Below are positions 1 to 6,094 of a stretch of DNA of 7,628 nt, piece after piece (position 1 is the stretch's first letter; each line of letters opens with the position of its first letter). This stretch comes from DASWIV01 sp036397475. Its GTDB lineage: Bacteria > JAJVIF01 > JAPKYR01. Position numbers and translations under genes: made by a program. Below the pieces are notes generated by a model. It worked only from the letters and a program-made list of their open reading frames with translations, was not told the origin of the DNA and searched no databases. The stretch covers positions 1 to 7,628 of the forward strand of contig DASWIV010000102.1 in the NCBI GenBank assembly GCA_036397475.1, in the 5' to 3' direction.

Positions 1-62
1 CAAATTGTGAAGACAGCCGGAATGAACGTATCAGAAGAGAACCGAATAATACTATCTCTCAT
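1..62 (-). CDS. 5' end of an unidentified gene (partial)
   Basis: An ATG at 62 opens a frame of 20 complete codons that runs off the left edge (it begins MRDSIIRFSSDTFIP). The start is supported by an AGAGGTG Shine-Dalgarno sequence at 68-74, with GAGG 7 nt from the ATG, and by a plausible sigma-70 promoter at 96-123. Genes often found after clpX include lon and the GTPase engB/ysxC. The visible residues do not resemble the start of Lon, and too little is visible to argue for EngB. The product is therefore unknown. Codon 21 begins with TG, so an immediate stop (TGA) cannot be excluded. Confidence 0.4.
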   Translation of the reverse strand, partial: MRDSIIRFSSDTFIPAVFTI

Positions 63-95
63 GCCAGCACCTCTACGCCAAATTAGGATGCCTGA

Positions 96-123
96 ATTGT
101 AACAGATTCGGAATATAAATCAA
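96..123 (-). promoter_or_regulatory. Candidate sigma-70 promoter downstream of clpX
   Basis: On the minus strand a TTGATT -35 box (118-123) and a TACAAT -10 box (96-101) are separated by 16 bp, each one or two bases off consensus. The predicted transcription start near 89 lies about 27 nt before the ATG at 62. It would transcribe the partial gene independently of clpX. No clear hairpin terminator separates clpX from this promoter, so read-through from clpX is also possible. Confidence 0.5.
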
Positions 124-147
124 TACAAAAATTATTATTTGGGGTAT

Positions 148-1452
148 TTACACCGCTTCTTCGTACGCGTCTTTTTCGGGGGGTTCTTCCAGTTTCTCTA
201 TCGGATCTATGTGGAGGTCTACCTTGCCCTTCACGATCTCATCGTCATCGACCGTCAGGCGTCCCTTCTGATCGAGGCTGGGGATCTCGTACATCACGTC
301 GAGCATCAGCTTCTCGATGATGCTCCTCAGGCCGCGTGCACCTGTTTTCCGCTTAAGCGCTTCCGTCGCAATAGCAACAAGCGCTTCATCGGTAAAGTTG
401 AGATCGATCCCGTCGAGAGCAAGCAACTCTCCAAACTGCTTGATGATCGCGTTTTTGGGTTCCGTAAGTATTCTCACCAGTTCGGGAGATTCAAGATCAT
501 CAATGGTTGTAAGTACGGGGAACCGTCCGATAAATTCGGGCAGGAAACCGAACTTGATCAGATCCTGAGGAAGGACATCTTTCACTACCTTGCTTGCTTC
601 CTTACCCTTGCGCGGCTTCACATCGGTTCTGAATCCCATCGTCTGGTGTTCTTTTCGCGCGCGGATAATTTCGTCGAGCCCCTCGAATGTCCCGCCGCCA
701 ATGAACAGAATATTTGTCGTATCAATTGGTATATAAGCCTGATCCGGATGTTTACGTCCGCCCTGCGGAGGAACATTCGCGACTGTCCCTTCAAGAATCT
801 TCAATAGGGCCTGCTGCACGCCTTCGCCTGATACGTCCCTCGTGATCGACGGATTATCCTGCGATTTACGTCCGATCTTATCAATCTCATCAATATAAAT
901 TATTCCAACCTGTGTTCTTTCAATATCCTCTTCCGCGGCAATATAAAGCTTCAGAACAATATTCTCGACATCCTCGCCGACATATCCCGCTTCGGTGATA
1001 CTGGTCGCGTCAGCAATTGCAAAAGGAACGTCGAGAATCCTTGCGAGTGTCTGCGCGAGAAGAGTCTTGCCGCAGCCGGTCGGGCCTATAAGCAGGATAT
1101 TCGACTTGGTCAGATCGACACCGTTCTGAGGCTTGAAATACGTTTTTATTCTCTTGTAATGGTTGTAAACCGCAACTGCCAGCGTGCGCTTGGCTTCGTC
1201 CTGCCCGACAACATACTCATCGAGCTGCGATTTGATTCCCTTGGGAGTCCTGACCGACAAATGATCGACCGGTGTACGGTCGGTGCGCTGCGATATCCTG
1301 TACGGCGTGTCCTCATTGATTACCTGGACACAAAGATCGACACACCTGTCGCAGATGTATATTCCGTTCGGCGCAACAACTAATTTGCTGACCTTGTTTT
1401 TTGATCTGCCGCAGAAACTGCAACGTAAATCGTCATGTTCGAAATCTGCCAT
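148..1452 (-). CDS. clpX: ATP-dependent Clp protease ATP-binding subunit ClpX
   Basis: Hexameric AAA+ unfoldase that recognises substrates, unfolds them with ATP and threads them into ClpP in the cytoplasm. The 434-aa protein has the family's usual length. Seen in the sequence: an N-terminal zinc-binding domain with C11, C14, C34 and C37; Walker A GPTGCGKT at 123-130; pore loop GYVGED at 156-161; Walker B IIYIDEIDK at 184-192 with E189; the RKH loop at 233-235; the arginine-finger region EFIGR ending at R310; and sensor 2 GARGLR at 371-376. The ClpP-docking tripeptide, usually IGF or LGF, reads MGF here (272-274). The C-terminus is a short acidic tail. The ATG is chosen because the zinc domain begins right after it, although the Shine-Dalgarno is weak (GGA, 7 nt away). 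The gene lies 82 bp after clpP on the same strand, consistent with a clpP-clpX operon. Confidence 0.98.
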   Translation of the reverse strand: MADFEHDDLRCSFCGRSKNKVSKLVVAPNGIYICDRCVDLCVQVINEDTPYRISQRTDRTPVDHLSVRTPKGIKSQLDEYVVGQDEAKRTLAVAVYNHYKRIKTYFKPQNGVDLTKSNILLIGPTGCGKTLLAQTLARILDVPFAIADATSITEAGYVGEDVENIVLKLYIAAEEDIERTQVGIIYIDEIDKIGRKSQDNPSITRDVSGEGVQQALLKILEGTVANVPPQGGRKHPDQAYIPIDTTNILFIGGGTFEGLDEIIRARKEHQTMGFRTDVKPRKGKEASKVVKDVLPQDLIKFGFLPEFIGRFPVLTTIDDLESPELVRILTEPKNAIIKQFGELLALDGIDLNFTDEALVAIATEALKRKTGARGLRSIIEKLMLDVMYEIPSLDQKGRLTVDDDEIVKGKVDLHIDPIEKLEEPPEKDAYEEAV

Positions 1453-1501
1453 GATAAAATCCGACTTACCGGTCTCCCTCGTCTATTTAATTTATCGCAC
1501 A

Positions 1502-1525
1502 ATTCCGGTTCATGCAAACCGGAGT
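1502..1525 (-). other. Hairpin in the clpP-clpX intergenic gap
   Basis: A perfect 6-bp inverted repeat, CCGGTT / AACCGG (1505-1510 with 1517-1522), encloses a 6-nt loop and extends to 9 bp with one G-U pair. It lies 10-33 nt after the clpP stop codon. No T-tract follows on either strand, so it is not a standard intrinsic terminator. It may be an RNA-processing or stability element that sets the clpP/clpX ratio; this role is inference. Confidence 0.45.
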
Positions 1526-1534
1526 GTATTTCAA

Positions 1535-2194
1535 CTATCCAGCCGCAGGCTCATCGCTGCTTCCCGGCTTACTCTTCCCACTAGAATCACCGGCAGGCTT
1601 TTCAGGAACTCCCCTACGGTCCGAAATGATCTCGTCGATCAAACCATAATCAAGGGCTTCCTGGGGTGTCAGGAAGTAATCTCTATCAGTGTCATGGCGA
1701 ATCTTCTCAATATCCTGTCCAGTATGGGTAACCAGGATCTGGTTGAGGCGTTCACGGGTCTTCAATATATTTTCAGCATGAATGCTGATATCAGTCGCCT
1801 GGCCGGATACTCCACCAAGTGGCTGGTGTATGAGCATTTCAGCATTCGGAAGAGCGTAGCGCTTTCCTTTCGCCCCACCAGCGAGAAGCACAGCACCCAT
1901 GCTGGCTGCTATACCAATACAGATAGTACTTACATCCGGCTTGATGATCTGCATGGCGTCGTAGATCGCGAGACCCTGTGTCACTATTCCGCCCGGAGAG
2001 TTTATGTAAAGATCTATGTCCTTCTCCGGATCTTCTTTTTCAAGGAACAGAAGGCTCGCTACAACCGTGTTAGCGAGATGTTCGTCGATCGGGCGGCCGA
2101 GAATAATAATCCTGTCCTTCAGAAGGCGGGAATATATATCGTAAGTGCGTTCGCCACGGCTTGTCTGTTCAATTACATATGGAATTAAGCCCAT
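1535..2194 (-). CDS. clpP: ATP-dependent Clp protease proteolytic subunit ClpP
   Basis: Serine peptidase that forms the double-heptamer degradation chamber and works with ClpX encoded just downstream. The complete catalytic triad is visible: S98 in GIAASMG, H123 in LIHQP and D172 in DRDYF, at the same numbering as Bacillus ClpP. The N-terminus (IPYVIEQTSRGER, then YDIYSRLLKDRII) matches the mature form, so there is little or no propeptide. At 219 aa it is about 20-25 residues longer than common ClpPs because of a Gly/Ser/Pro/Lys-rich tail after residue 192, which is probably disordered. The ATG at 2194 is fixed by a CAGGAG Shine-Dalgarno with 8-nt spacing. A 145-bp gap containing a candidate promoter separates it from the DUF1284 gene. 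Only one clpP copy is present in the window. Confidence 0.98.
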   Translation of the reverse strand: MGLIPYVIEQTSRGERTYDIYSRLLKDRIIILGRPIDEHLANTVVASLLFLEKEDPEKDIDLYINSPGGIVTQGLAIYDAMQIIKPDVSTICIGIAASMGAVLLAGGAKGKRYALPNAEMLIHQPLGGVSGQATDISIHAENILKTRERLNQILVTHTGQDIEKIRHDTDRDYFLTPQEALDYGLIDEIISDRRGVPEKPAGDSSGKSKPGSSDEPAAG

Positions 2195-2202
2195 TTAAGG
2201 TA

Positions 2203-2207
2203 CTCCT
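2203..2207 (-). promoter_or_regulatory. clpP ribosome-binding site
   Basis: AGGAG lies 8 nt before the clpP ATG, an optimal Shine-Dalgarno placement. It fixes the start codon and contrasts with the weak sites in front of clpX and the DUF1284 gene. Confidence 0.85.
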
Positions 2208-2239
2208 GAAAATCTGTTCTTAATGAAGTAATGACCCTT

Positions 2240-2269
2240 ATTTTACCAGAAAGTTCTGAACTTGCTTAA
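2240..2269 (-). promoter_or_regulatory. Candidate clpP promoter with a palindrome in the spacer
   Basis: A TAAAAT -10 box (2240-2245) faces clpP and would give a leader of about 40 nt. The -35 is weak (TTAAGC at 2264-2269, 18-bp spacing). Between them lies the perfect interrupted palindrome AAGTTC-T-GAACTT at 2251-2263, a typical position for a repressor operator. It matches neither the CIRCE (HrcA) nor the CtsR consensus as I know them. Promoter and operator are both inferences from position and sequence. Confidence 0.4.
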
Positions 2270-2339
2270 TCTGATTTAAAACACAATATACTATCCGGGA
2301 TTAAACGCCCGATGTGCACGACAGAATCGCTAATCCAGC

Positions 2340-2846
2340 TTATTCGCCGGACGAAGTCTCTACATTCTGAGGGAATAATTCCTCGCCATTCTCATATTTT
2401 CGATTCAGGGCATCGAGCGCGTTGGAACAGAAAGGATATTTACGCCATGAACAGTCCTGGCAGAGCCAGTCCATCGAGGATGAATCCACTGTCTCGGATA
2501 TTCTCTCGACAATCATCCGCCACTGAACAACAATATTTTCCGGAAAGCCGAGCCATTTCAGGACCCTCTTGTCCATCTCGATCATCTTGTCCGGCGAGTC
2601 CATCATTATCGCGACATTGTCCGGATCGTCGGCGATACATCTACCCTTATAATGATGGGGGCAGACATTACAGAAATTATCCGCGCCGATAATTATTTTC
2701 ACATTTCGAGATGGATTGCTCCTGAGTACGGCACTCACCCGGTTCATTTCGGTGACAAATTCCGGCGAGTATCCTTCACCCTGGTATCCCTGCAGGCAGA
2801 GCAATGTATGCGCGCGGATTATTATTGGAGTATCCGGATCGAACAT
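2340..2846 (-). CDS. DUF1284 family cysteine-rich protein
   Basis: The N-terminal IIIRAHTLLCLQGYQGEGYS, followed by a cysteine-rich body, matches the uncharacterised DUF1284 family as I remember it; the biochemical role is unknown. Numbered from the ATG at 2846 (168 aa), the cysteines are C17, C59, C62, C70, C129, C132 and C140. They form two motifs of identical spacing, CX2CX7C (59-70 and 129-140). Such spacing suggests an Fe-S cluster or zinc, which is inference. There is no signal peptide or membrane segment, so it is probably cytoplasmic. A TTG nine bases upstream (2855) is in frame, but the ATG fits the family start better; neither has a good Shine-Dalgarno. The gene sits between tig (80 bp away) and clpP (145 bp away) on the same strand. 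The residue after H13 is Thr, where I recall the family often having a second His. Confidence 0.82.
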   Translation of the reverse strand: MFDPDTPIIIRAHTLLCLQGYQGEGYSPEFVTEMNRVSAVLRSNPSRNVKIIIGADNFCNVCPHHYKGRCIADDPDNVAIMMDSPDKMIEMDKRVLKWLGFPENIVVQWRMIVERISETVDSSSMDWLCQDCSWRKYPFCSNALDALNRKYENGEELFPQNVETSSGE

Positions 2847-2858
2847 GATAACCAATAC

Positions 2859-2864
2859 ATTATA
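2859..2864 (-). promoter_or_regulatory. Possible -10 element just before the DUF1284 gene
   Basis: A perfect TATAAT lies only 12 nt before the ATG at 2846, with no recognisable -35 at 16-18 bp. If used, transcription would start about 5-7 nt before the ATG, giving a nearly leaderless mRNA, which would agree with the missing Shine-Dalgarno. A chance match in AT-rich intergenic DNA is equally possible. Confidence 0.25.
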
Positions 2865-2926
2865 CTACATAAATTGGCTCGATCACCGTCAGAATGCGCC
2901 TGGCAGAGAGGTTTTTACCGGAATGG

Positions 2927-4468
2927 CTACCCTTCCTGCAATACTTCTTCAGCTTTTTCTTCTTCCTCATCCTCTGCGCTTTCTGAGCTATCGCCAAGGC
3001 CGGGAGCCGGAAGATAATCGCCATCCATTTCTTCGAGCGGATCCTTGGCGGATTTCATGAATTTCTTCTCCAGCTCCTCGTTCTCTGTCCTGAGCTGCTC
3101 CATCATCCTGACGAACTCATCAGTTTCAACCGTTTCGGTCTTGACCTTTTCATTAAGAAAATGCGTGACTTTTTTCCTGAGAAGATCTTCCCTCGTTCTC
3201 TCGATGAAGTTGCGGTCCTGGATCCACTGCTTGAGATCTTTCTGATTTATCCCGGACCGGTACGCGATCAGCGCGATATAATTCAGCACCTCATCGTCCG
3301 AAACCTGTATCGACTCTTTCCTTGAAACTTCAGCCATTATCAGGCTCAGCCTTGCTATTCTCTCCGCCTGGAACCGGGCCTTTTTACGAACCCGCTGCCC
3401 GGTCTCATTGTCCTTGTCCATCAGACCGTCGACATCCAGTCCCCTCTCTATCAGGTCCTCCAATGCCTTGTCCAGTACTGTCGCGAATTCGGACCGCACT
3501 ATTCCTTCGGGCAGAGGGAATGTGTCCATTCTGGCAAGAAGGAGCTCTACCTGGTCCGTGATCGCCTGCTTGTCCATCTGGCTGTTATTGCTTGTTATCT
3601 CTTCACGGATCCGGTCCCTGAGCTGGTCAATATTCTCAATACTCTGGCCCATCCGTTCCTTGAGAAAGTCATCAGTGATTTCAGCCAGCTTGATTTCATT
3701 GAGTGCCTTCAGCCGGACCCTGGTGTTCATTTTCTTGCCGCGTACTCTTGGATCGCCGAAATCATCGGGAAGATCAAGTTCAAATTCCTTGATTTCCTCG
3801 AGCTCCATGCCGATTATTTTATCCTCTAATCCCGCGATTGCCTTGCCCGCGCCCAGCTCAATCAGCATATCGTGCTCGTGATATTTCCACGGCGTGTCTG
3901 AAGTCAGTGTATCCACGATCACGTCCGGAACTTCACCCTCGAGTTCGACTACCGCATAATCCCCCTTGCCCGCTTCCCTGCCCTTGATCTCTTCCGACTC
4001 TCCCATCCTGATGGAAAGATTTCGAATCTCCTCCTCAACCCTCTCCTCTTTTACTTCCCGGGTCGGAAGGTAAACTTTTAAATCTTCATAATTCAAGACG
4101 GGGATCGGCGGAACGATCTCAAAAACTGCCGCATATTCAAAATCTTTTCCTTCCTCGAACTTGCCAGTCTCGATACGCGGACTTCCAACAACCATGAATT
4201 CCTTTTTCTCAATCTGGGGCCAGAAGGTCTGCTCGATGACATCGCTGACAACTTCCTTCAAAACATTTTCCACACCGAAATGGCGGTTGAGAATGTTTCT
4301 TGGAGCTTTACCCGGACGGAAACCCGGGATATTCGCGTCTTTAGCCAGTTCCCGGTACTTACCGTCCATCACCCGCTTATATGTGTCTGCAGGCACAACT
4401 ATCTTAACCGAGTAAGCTGTCGGACTTATCTCACTGAATTCCGCGCCTGGTGATTTATTGTCTGCCAT
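2927..4468 (-). CDS. tig: Trigger factor (ribosome-associated chaperone and prolyl isomerase)
   Basis: Binds the ribosome near the exit tunnel and shields nascent chains; it also carries an FKBP-type peptidyl-prolyl isomerase domain. Seen in the 513-aa product: an N-terminal ribosome-binding domain (about 15-130) with the signature IPGFRPGKAP at 47-56; a PPIase domain (about 164-250), including LIELGAGKAIAGLEDKIIGM at 202-221; and a helical C-terminal chaperone domain (about 262-445). After that comes an extra tail of about 65 residues: a Glu/Lys-rich helix with coiled-coil character (about 451-473), then a strongly acidic end (SAEDEEEEKAEE). E. coli trigger factor is 432 aa, so this one is long mainly because of the tail. 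The ATG at 4468 has GAGGA 12 nt upstream. It lies 41 nt after tRNA-Gly and probably shares its promoter. Its position ahead of clpP-clpX is the common bacterial arrangement. Confidence 0.97.
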   Translation of the reverse strand: MADNKSPGAEFSEISPTAYSVKIVVPADTYKRVMDGKYRELAKDANIPGFRPGKAPRNILNRHFGVENVLKEVVSDVIEQTFWPQIEKKEFMVVGSPRIETGKFEEGKDFEYAAVFEIVPPIPVLNYEDLKVYLPTREVKEERVEEEIRNLSIRMGESEEIKGREAGKGDYAVVELEGEVPDVIVDTLTSDTPWKYHEHDMLIELGAGKAIAGLEDKIIGMELEEIKEFELDLPDDFGDPRVRGKKMNTRVRLKALNEIKLAEITDDFLKERMGQSIENIDQLRDRIREEITSNNSQMDKQAITDQVELLLARMDTFPLPEGIVRSEFATVLDKALEDLIERGLDVDGLMDKDNETGQRVRKKARFQAERIARLSLIMAEVSRKESIQVSDDEVLNYIALIAYRSGINQKDLKQWIQDRNFIERTREDLLRKKVTHFLNEKVKTETVETDEFVRMMEQLRTENEELEKKFMKSAKDPLEEMDGDYLPAPGLGDSSESAEDEEEEKAEEVLQEG

Positions 4469-4509
4469 GATTATTTATCTTCCTCAACCTTAAAAAGGCA
4501 TAAAAAAAA

Positions 4510-4581
4510 AGCGGGAAACGGGATTTGAACCCGCGACATCGACCTTGGCAAGGTCGCGCTCTACCACTGAGCTATTCCCGC
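4510..4581 (-). tRNA. tRNA-Gly (anticodon GCC)
   Basis: The cloverleaf folds cleanly on the minus strand: acceptor stem GCGGGAA / TTCCCGC (7 bp), D-arm GCTC-AGTGGTA-GAGC, anticodon stem CGACC / GGTCG with loop TTGCCAA (anticodon GCC), variable region ATGTC, and T-arm GCGGG-TTCAAAT-CCCGT. The discriminator base is T, as expected for bacterial tRNA-Gly. CCA is not encoded; the gene runs directly into a T-run, so CCA must be added afterwards. A promoter at 4599-4627 places the transcription start about 10 nt before the mature 5' end. Trigger factor begins 41 nt downstream. Confidence 0.97.
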
Positions 4582-4598
4582 ATGAGTCGCAACGTAGA

Positions 4599-4627
4599 AA
4601 TTTACCTTAGAGAGAATTTAAAGTCAA
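4599..4627 (-). promoter_or_regulatory. Promoter of tRNA-Gly, probably also tig
   Basis: TTGACT (4622-4627), a 17-bp spacer and TAAATT (4599-4604) face the tRNA gene. It lies just past the terminator that closes the pilin 1 transcript, so it is the natural start of a new unit. The predicted start is about 4592. No other convincing promoter is seen in the 41 nt between the tRNA and tig. Confidence 0.7.
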
Positions 4628-4655
4628 GACAACTTAGAACGCGGTTTTCCATTTA

Positions 4656-4691
4656 CAAAAATAAAACAGCGCGGCGATTAAGCCGCGCTGT
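4656..4691 (-). terminator. Intrinsic terminator after pilin 1
   Basis: A perfect 10-bp GC-rich stem, ACAGCGCGGC / GCCGCGCTGT (4682-4691 with 4666-4675), with a 6-nt loop is followed on the minus strand by the T-rich tract TTTATTTTTG. It starts 26 nt after the pilin 1 stop codon. It insulates the pilin genes from the tRNA-tig-clp cluster. The plus-strand side has no T-tract, so it works in one direction only. Confidence 0.93.
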
Positions 4692-4717
4692 GTGTTATCC
4701 ATCGATAACATGAAAGC

Positions 4718-5788
4718 CTAGTTGGACATTACTCCACCGGCCTGATCAATATTCATCGGAGTCTGTACATCGACTCCGGAGTCAACAACAATGATAATAC
4801 CGTCACGACGTCCGTCAGGACCTACGTAGATGCCTTCGATAGTATCGTACGGTCCTTGTTCGTTGAACGTGAACAGTGACCTCTCGGTGAAATCTCCCCA
4901 GAGGTTGTACACGTCCTTGCCAGCGTTGGTAATGGTTCCGTAGCCGGCAAGATGGAAACCGATGATCGATCCCGTGATAGGGGCATTCTCATTCGGTTCC
5001 GGATCGGCTATAAAGGTTGAATATCCACCTACACCGTCAAAAAGGGCGTAGTAGTAGAAGTTACCTGGAGTTAGCCAGAACTGATAGTCATCCCTGTAGT
5101 TCGTGATGTTCTCGAACGCGTACGCTGAATACTCGGGGTTCTGATAACCTGTCCAGTGAGCCTCAGGCTCGGGAACTACCACGATTGGCCAAGGCGCATG
5201 CCTCTGACCTTCGGAAGTCTCCCACATCAGGTTACCTTTCTCGCCACCGACCAGTCGCTGTACATAATACAACGCGCGGTCATACGGCTGTCCCCAGATA
5301 TTAACCCTTTTACGTCCGGATGTACCGAAATGGAATTCCAATGGGCCAAAACCGTTTGTCGCGGGATTGGTCTTCAGTTTTCCAAATTTATCGATATCAC
5401 GCCGTCTCGTGAATGGGTTAGTGGGATACTGCGCGAGATAACTGAACTGCACCAGTACGTCAACATCGCCCGGGAATGGAACATACCCGGGATCGTCCGG
5501 AGGCTGATAATAACTGTTACCAGTATCCGGATCGATTGGCGCACCGAGTTTCACGAATGTATCGGTTATGTCGCCTCCGTAAAGGATGAGCGGATAATAA
5601 CCGCCGGTGTCAACACTGTAGCGCTCCAGAGCGATCTGGATAGCATGAATGTTGCTCTTTACCTCGGCTTCCTTCGCCTTCTCGCGCGCCTTTATGAAGT
5701 TAGGCAACGCCATAGCGGCCAGTATGCCGATGATAACGATGACAACCAGTAATTCTATAAGGGTGAATCCGTGCTGCGATCTTTTCAC
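4718..5788 (-). CDS. Type IV pilin-like / type II pseudopilin-like protein (pilin 1)
   Basis: A 356-aa protein with a class III prepilin signal: the short basic leader MKRSQHG, predicted cleavage at G7/F8, then FTLIELLVVIVIIGILAA with Glu at +5 (E12). Prepilin peptidase would cleave and methylate it, and the hydrophobic helix (about 8-30) would anchor it in the inner membrane and pack in a filament core. The globular part is rich in Tyr, Pro, Gly and Asp and has no cysteine. It far exceeds GspG-type pseudopilins (about 140 aa). The start is GTG at 5788, with AAAGGAGGTG 11 nt upstream; no closer in-frame start exists. It is a paralogue of the upstream pilin 2 and ends in its own terminator. 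No assembly genes are nearby, so the filament type (type IV pilus, type II secretion or other) cannot be decided. Confidence 0.88.
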   Translation of the reverse strand: MKRSQHGFTLIELLVVIVIIGILAAMALPNFIKAREKAKEAEVKSNIHAIQIALERYSVDTGGYYPLILYGGDITDTFVKLGAPIDPDTGNSYYQPPDDPGYVPFPGDVDVLVQFSYLAQYPTNPFTRRRDIDKFGKLKTNPATNGFGPLEFHFGTSGRKRVNIWGQPYDRALYYVQRLVGGEKGNLMWETSEGQRHAPWPIVVVPEPEAHWTGYQNPEYSAYAFENITNYRDDYQFWLTPGNFYYYALFDGVGGYSTFIADPEPNENAPITGSIIGFHLAGYGTITNAGKDVYNLWGDFTERSLFTFNEQGPYDTIEGIYVGPDGRRDGIIIVVDSGVDVQTPMNIDQAGGVMSN

Positions 5789-5799
5789 TTGCTCGGACG

Positions 5800-5809
5800 C
5801 ACCTCCTTT
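5800..5809 (-). promoter_or_regulatory. Strong ribosome-binding site of pilin 1
   Basis: AAAGGAGGTG is a near-perfect complement of the 16S rRNA 3' end and lies 11 nt before the GTG start. The same ten bases precede pilin 2, which supports both GTG starts and suggests high translation. Confidence 0.85.
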
Positions 5810-5819
5810 CAGACCAATT

Positions 5820-5847
5820 TTTATGCTAATGACCGGTCAATTGTCAT
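5820..5847 (-). promoter_or_regulatory. Candidate pilin 1 promoter with a palindrome in the spacer
   Basis: ATGACA (5842-5847), a 16-bp spacer and CATAAA (5820-5825) face pilin 1 and would give a leader of about 25-30 nt. The spacer holds the perfect 10-bp palindrome TGACCGGTCA (5830-5839), a possible operator. The -10 matches consensus at only four of six positions, so this remains a candidate. Confidence 0.4.
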
Positions 5848-5875
5848 TGCATTCCCCGTCCAATTTCGAAATACG

Positions 5876-6007
5876 TTAGCCTGCTAATTTTCTCCTGAAC
5901 ATCGTTGGACCCAGGTCCCCAAAAGATCTGAAAGGTTGCATAAATGGATTATGGGATAATTCTTTTATTATAATATTTCCCTTCCATTCTTCCGGGGAAC
6001 TTCTCAT
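5876..6007 (-). CDS. Possible 43-aa small ORF between the pilin genes
   Basis: An ATG at 6007 opens 43 codons ending in TAA at 5876. The peptide begins MRSSPEEWKGNIII and ends MFRRKLAG; it is basic, has no hydrophobic segment and resembles nothing I know. A weak AGG lies 6 nt before the ATG. It fills much of the 298-bp pilin 2 to pilin 1 gap. A frame this long can occur by chance, and the 5' part overlaps an inverted repeat (5933-5940 / 6009-6016), so the region could equally be untranslated. Confidence 0.2.
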   Translation of the reverse strand: MRSSPEEWKGNIIIKELSHNPFMQPFRSFGDLGPTMFRRKLAG

Positions 6008-6016
6008 CTGCAACCT
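5933..6016 (-). repeat. Long-range inverted repeat downstream of pilin 2
   Basis: AGGTTGCA (5933-5940) and TGCAACCT (6009-6016) are perfect 8-bp inverted copies about 68 nt apart. On the minus strand the second arm is followed by the moderately T-rich TTCAGATCTTTT. It may act as a weak terminator or fold of the pilin 2 3' region. No better terminator for pilin 2 is visible. Confidence 0.3.
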
Positions 6017-6080
6017 GAGTCTTTATGTCATGTCTTACCCGTCATTTCATAAACTGCAAGAATCGTTCACTACTCGATCC

Positions 6081-6094
6081 CCACGTTTACGTGG
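6081..6094 (-). other. Short hairpin over the pilin 2 stop codon
   Basis: CCACGT-TT-ACGTGG is a perfect 6-bp-arm inverted repeat that contains the TAA stop codon (6087-6089). No T-tract follows, so it is not a terminator by itself. It could stabilise the mRNA end, but it is short and may be chance. Confidence 0.25.

Noticed and set aside
139..807. 222-codon plus-strand frame antisense to the clpX 3' half
   Set aside because: It lies entirely opposite confirmed clpX coding sequence, and the product has no recognisable domain.
1453..1534. Intrinsic terminator between clpP and clpX
   Set aside because: A hairpin exists at 1502-1525 but no T-tract follows on the minus strand, so the genes are more likely to be co-transcribed.
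1283..2188. 301-codon plus-strand frame across the clpX start and clpP
   Set aside because: It is antisense to two well-conserved genes with intact catalytic motifs, its product resembles no family, and it has no supporting start signals. It is a shadow of the codon pattern of clpP and clpX.
2195..2339. CIRCE or CtsR heat-shock operator before clpP
   Set aside because: Neither TTAGCACTC-type inverted repeats nor GGTCAAA heptads are present; only an unrelated palindrome was found.
5156..5752. 198-codon plus-strand frame opposite pilin 1
   Set aside because: It is antisense to pilin 1, which has a clear prepilin signal, Shine-Dalgarno and terminator; there is no independent evidence for the opposite strand.
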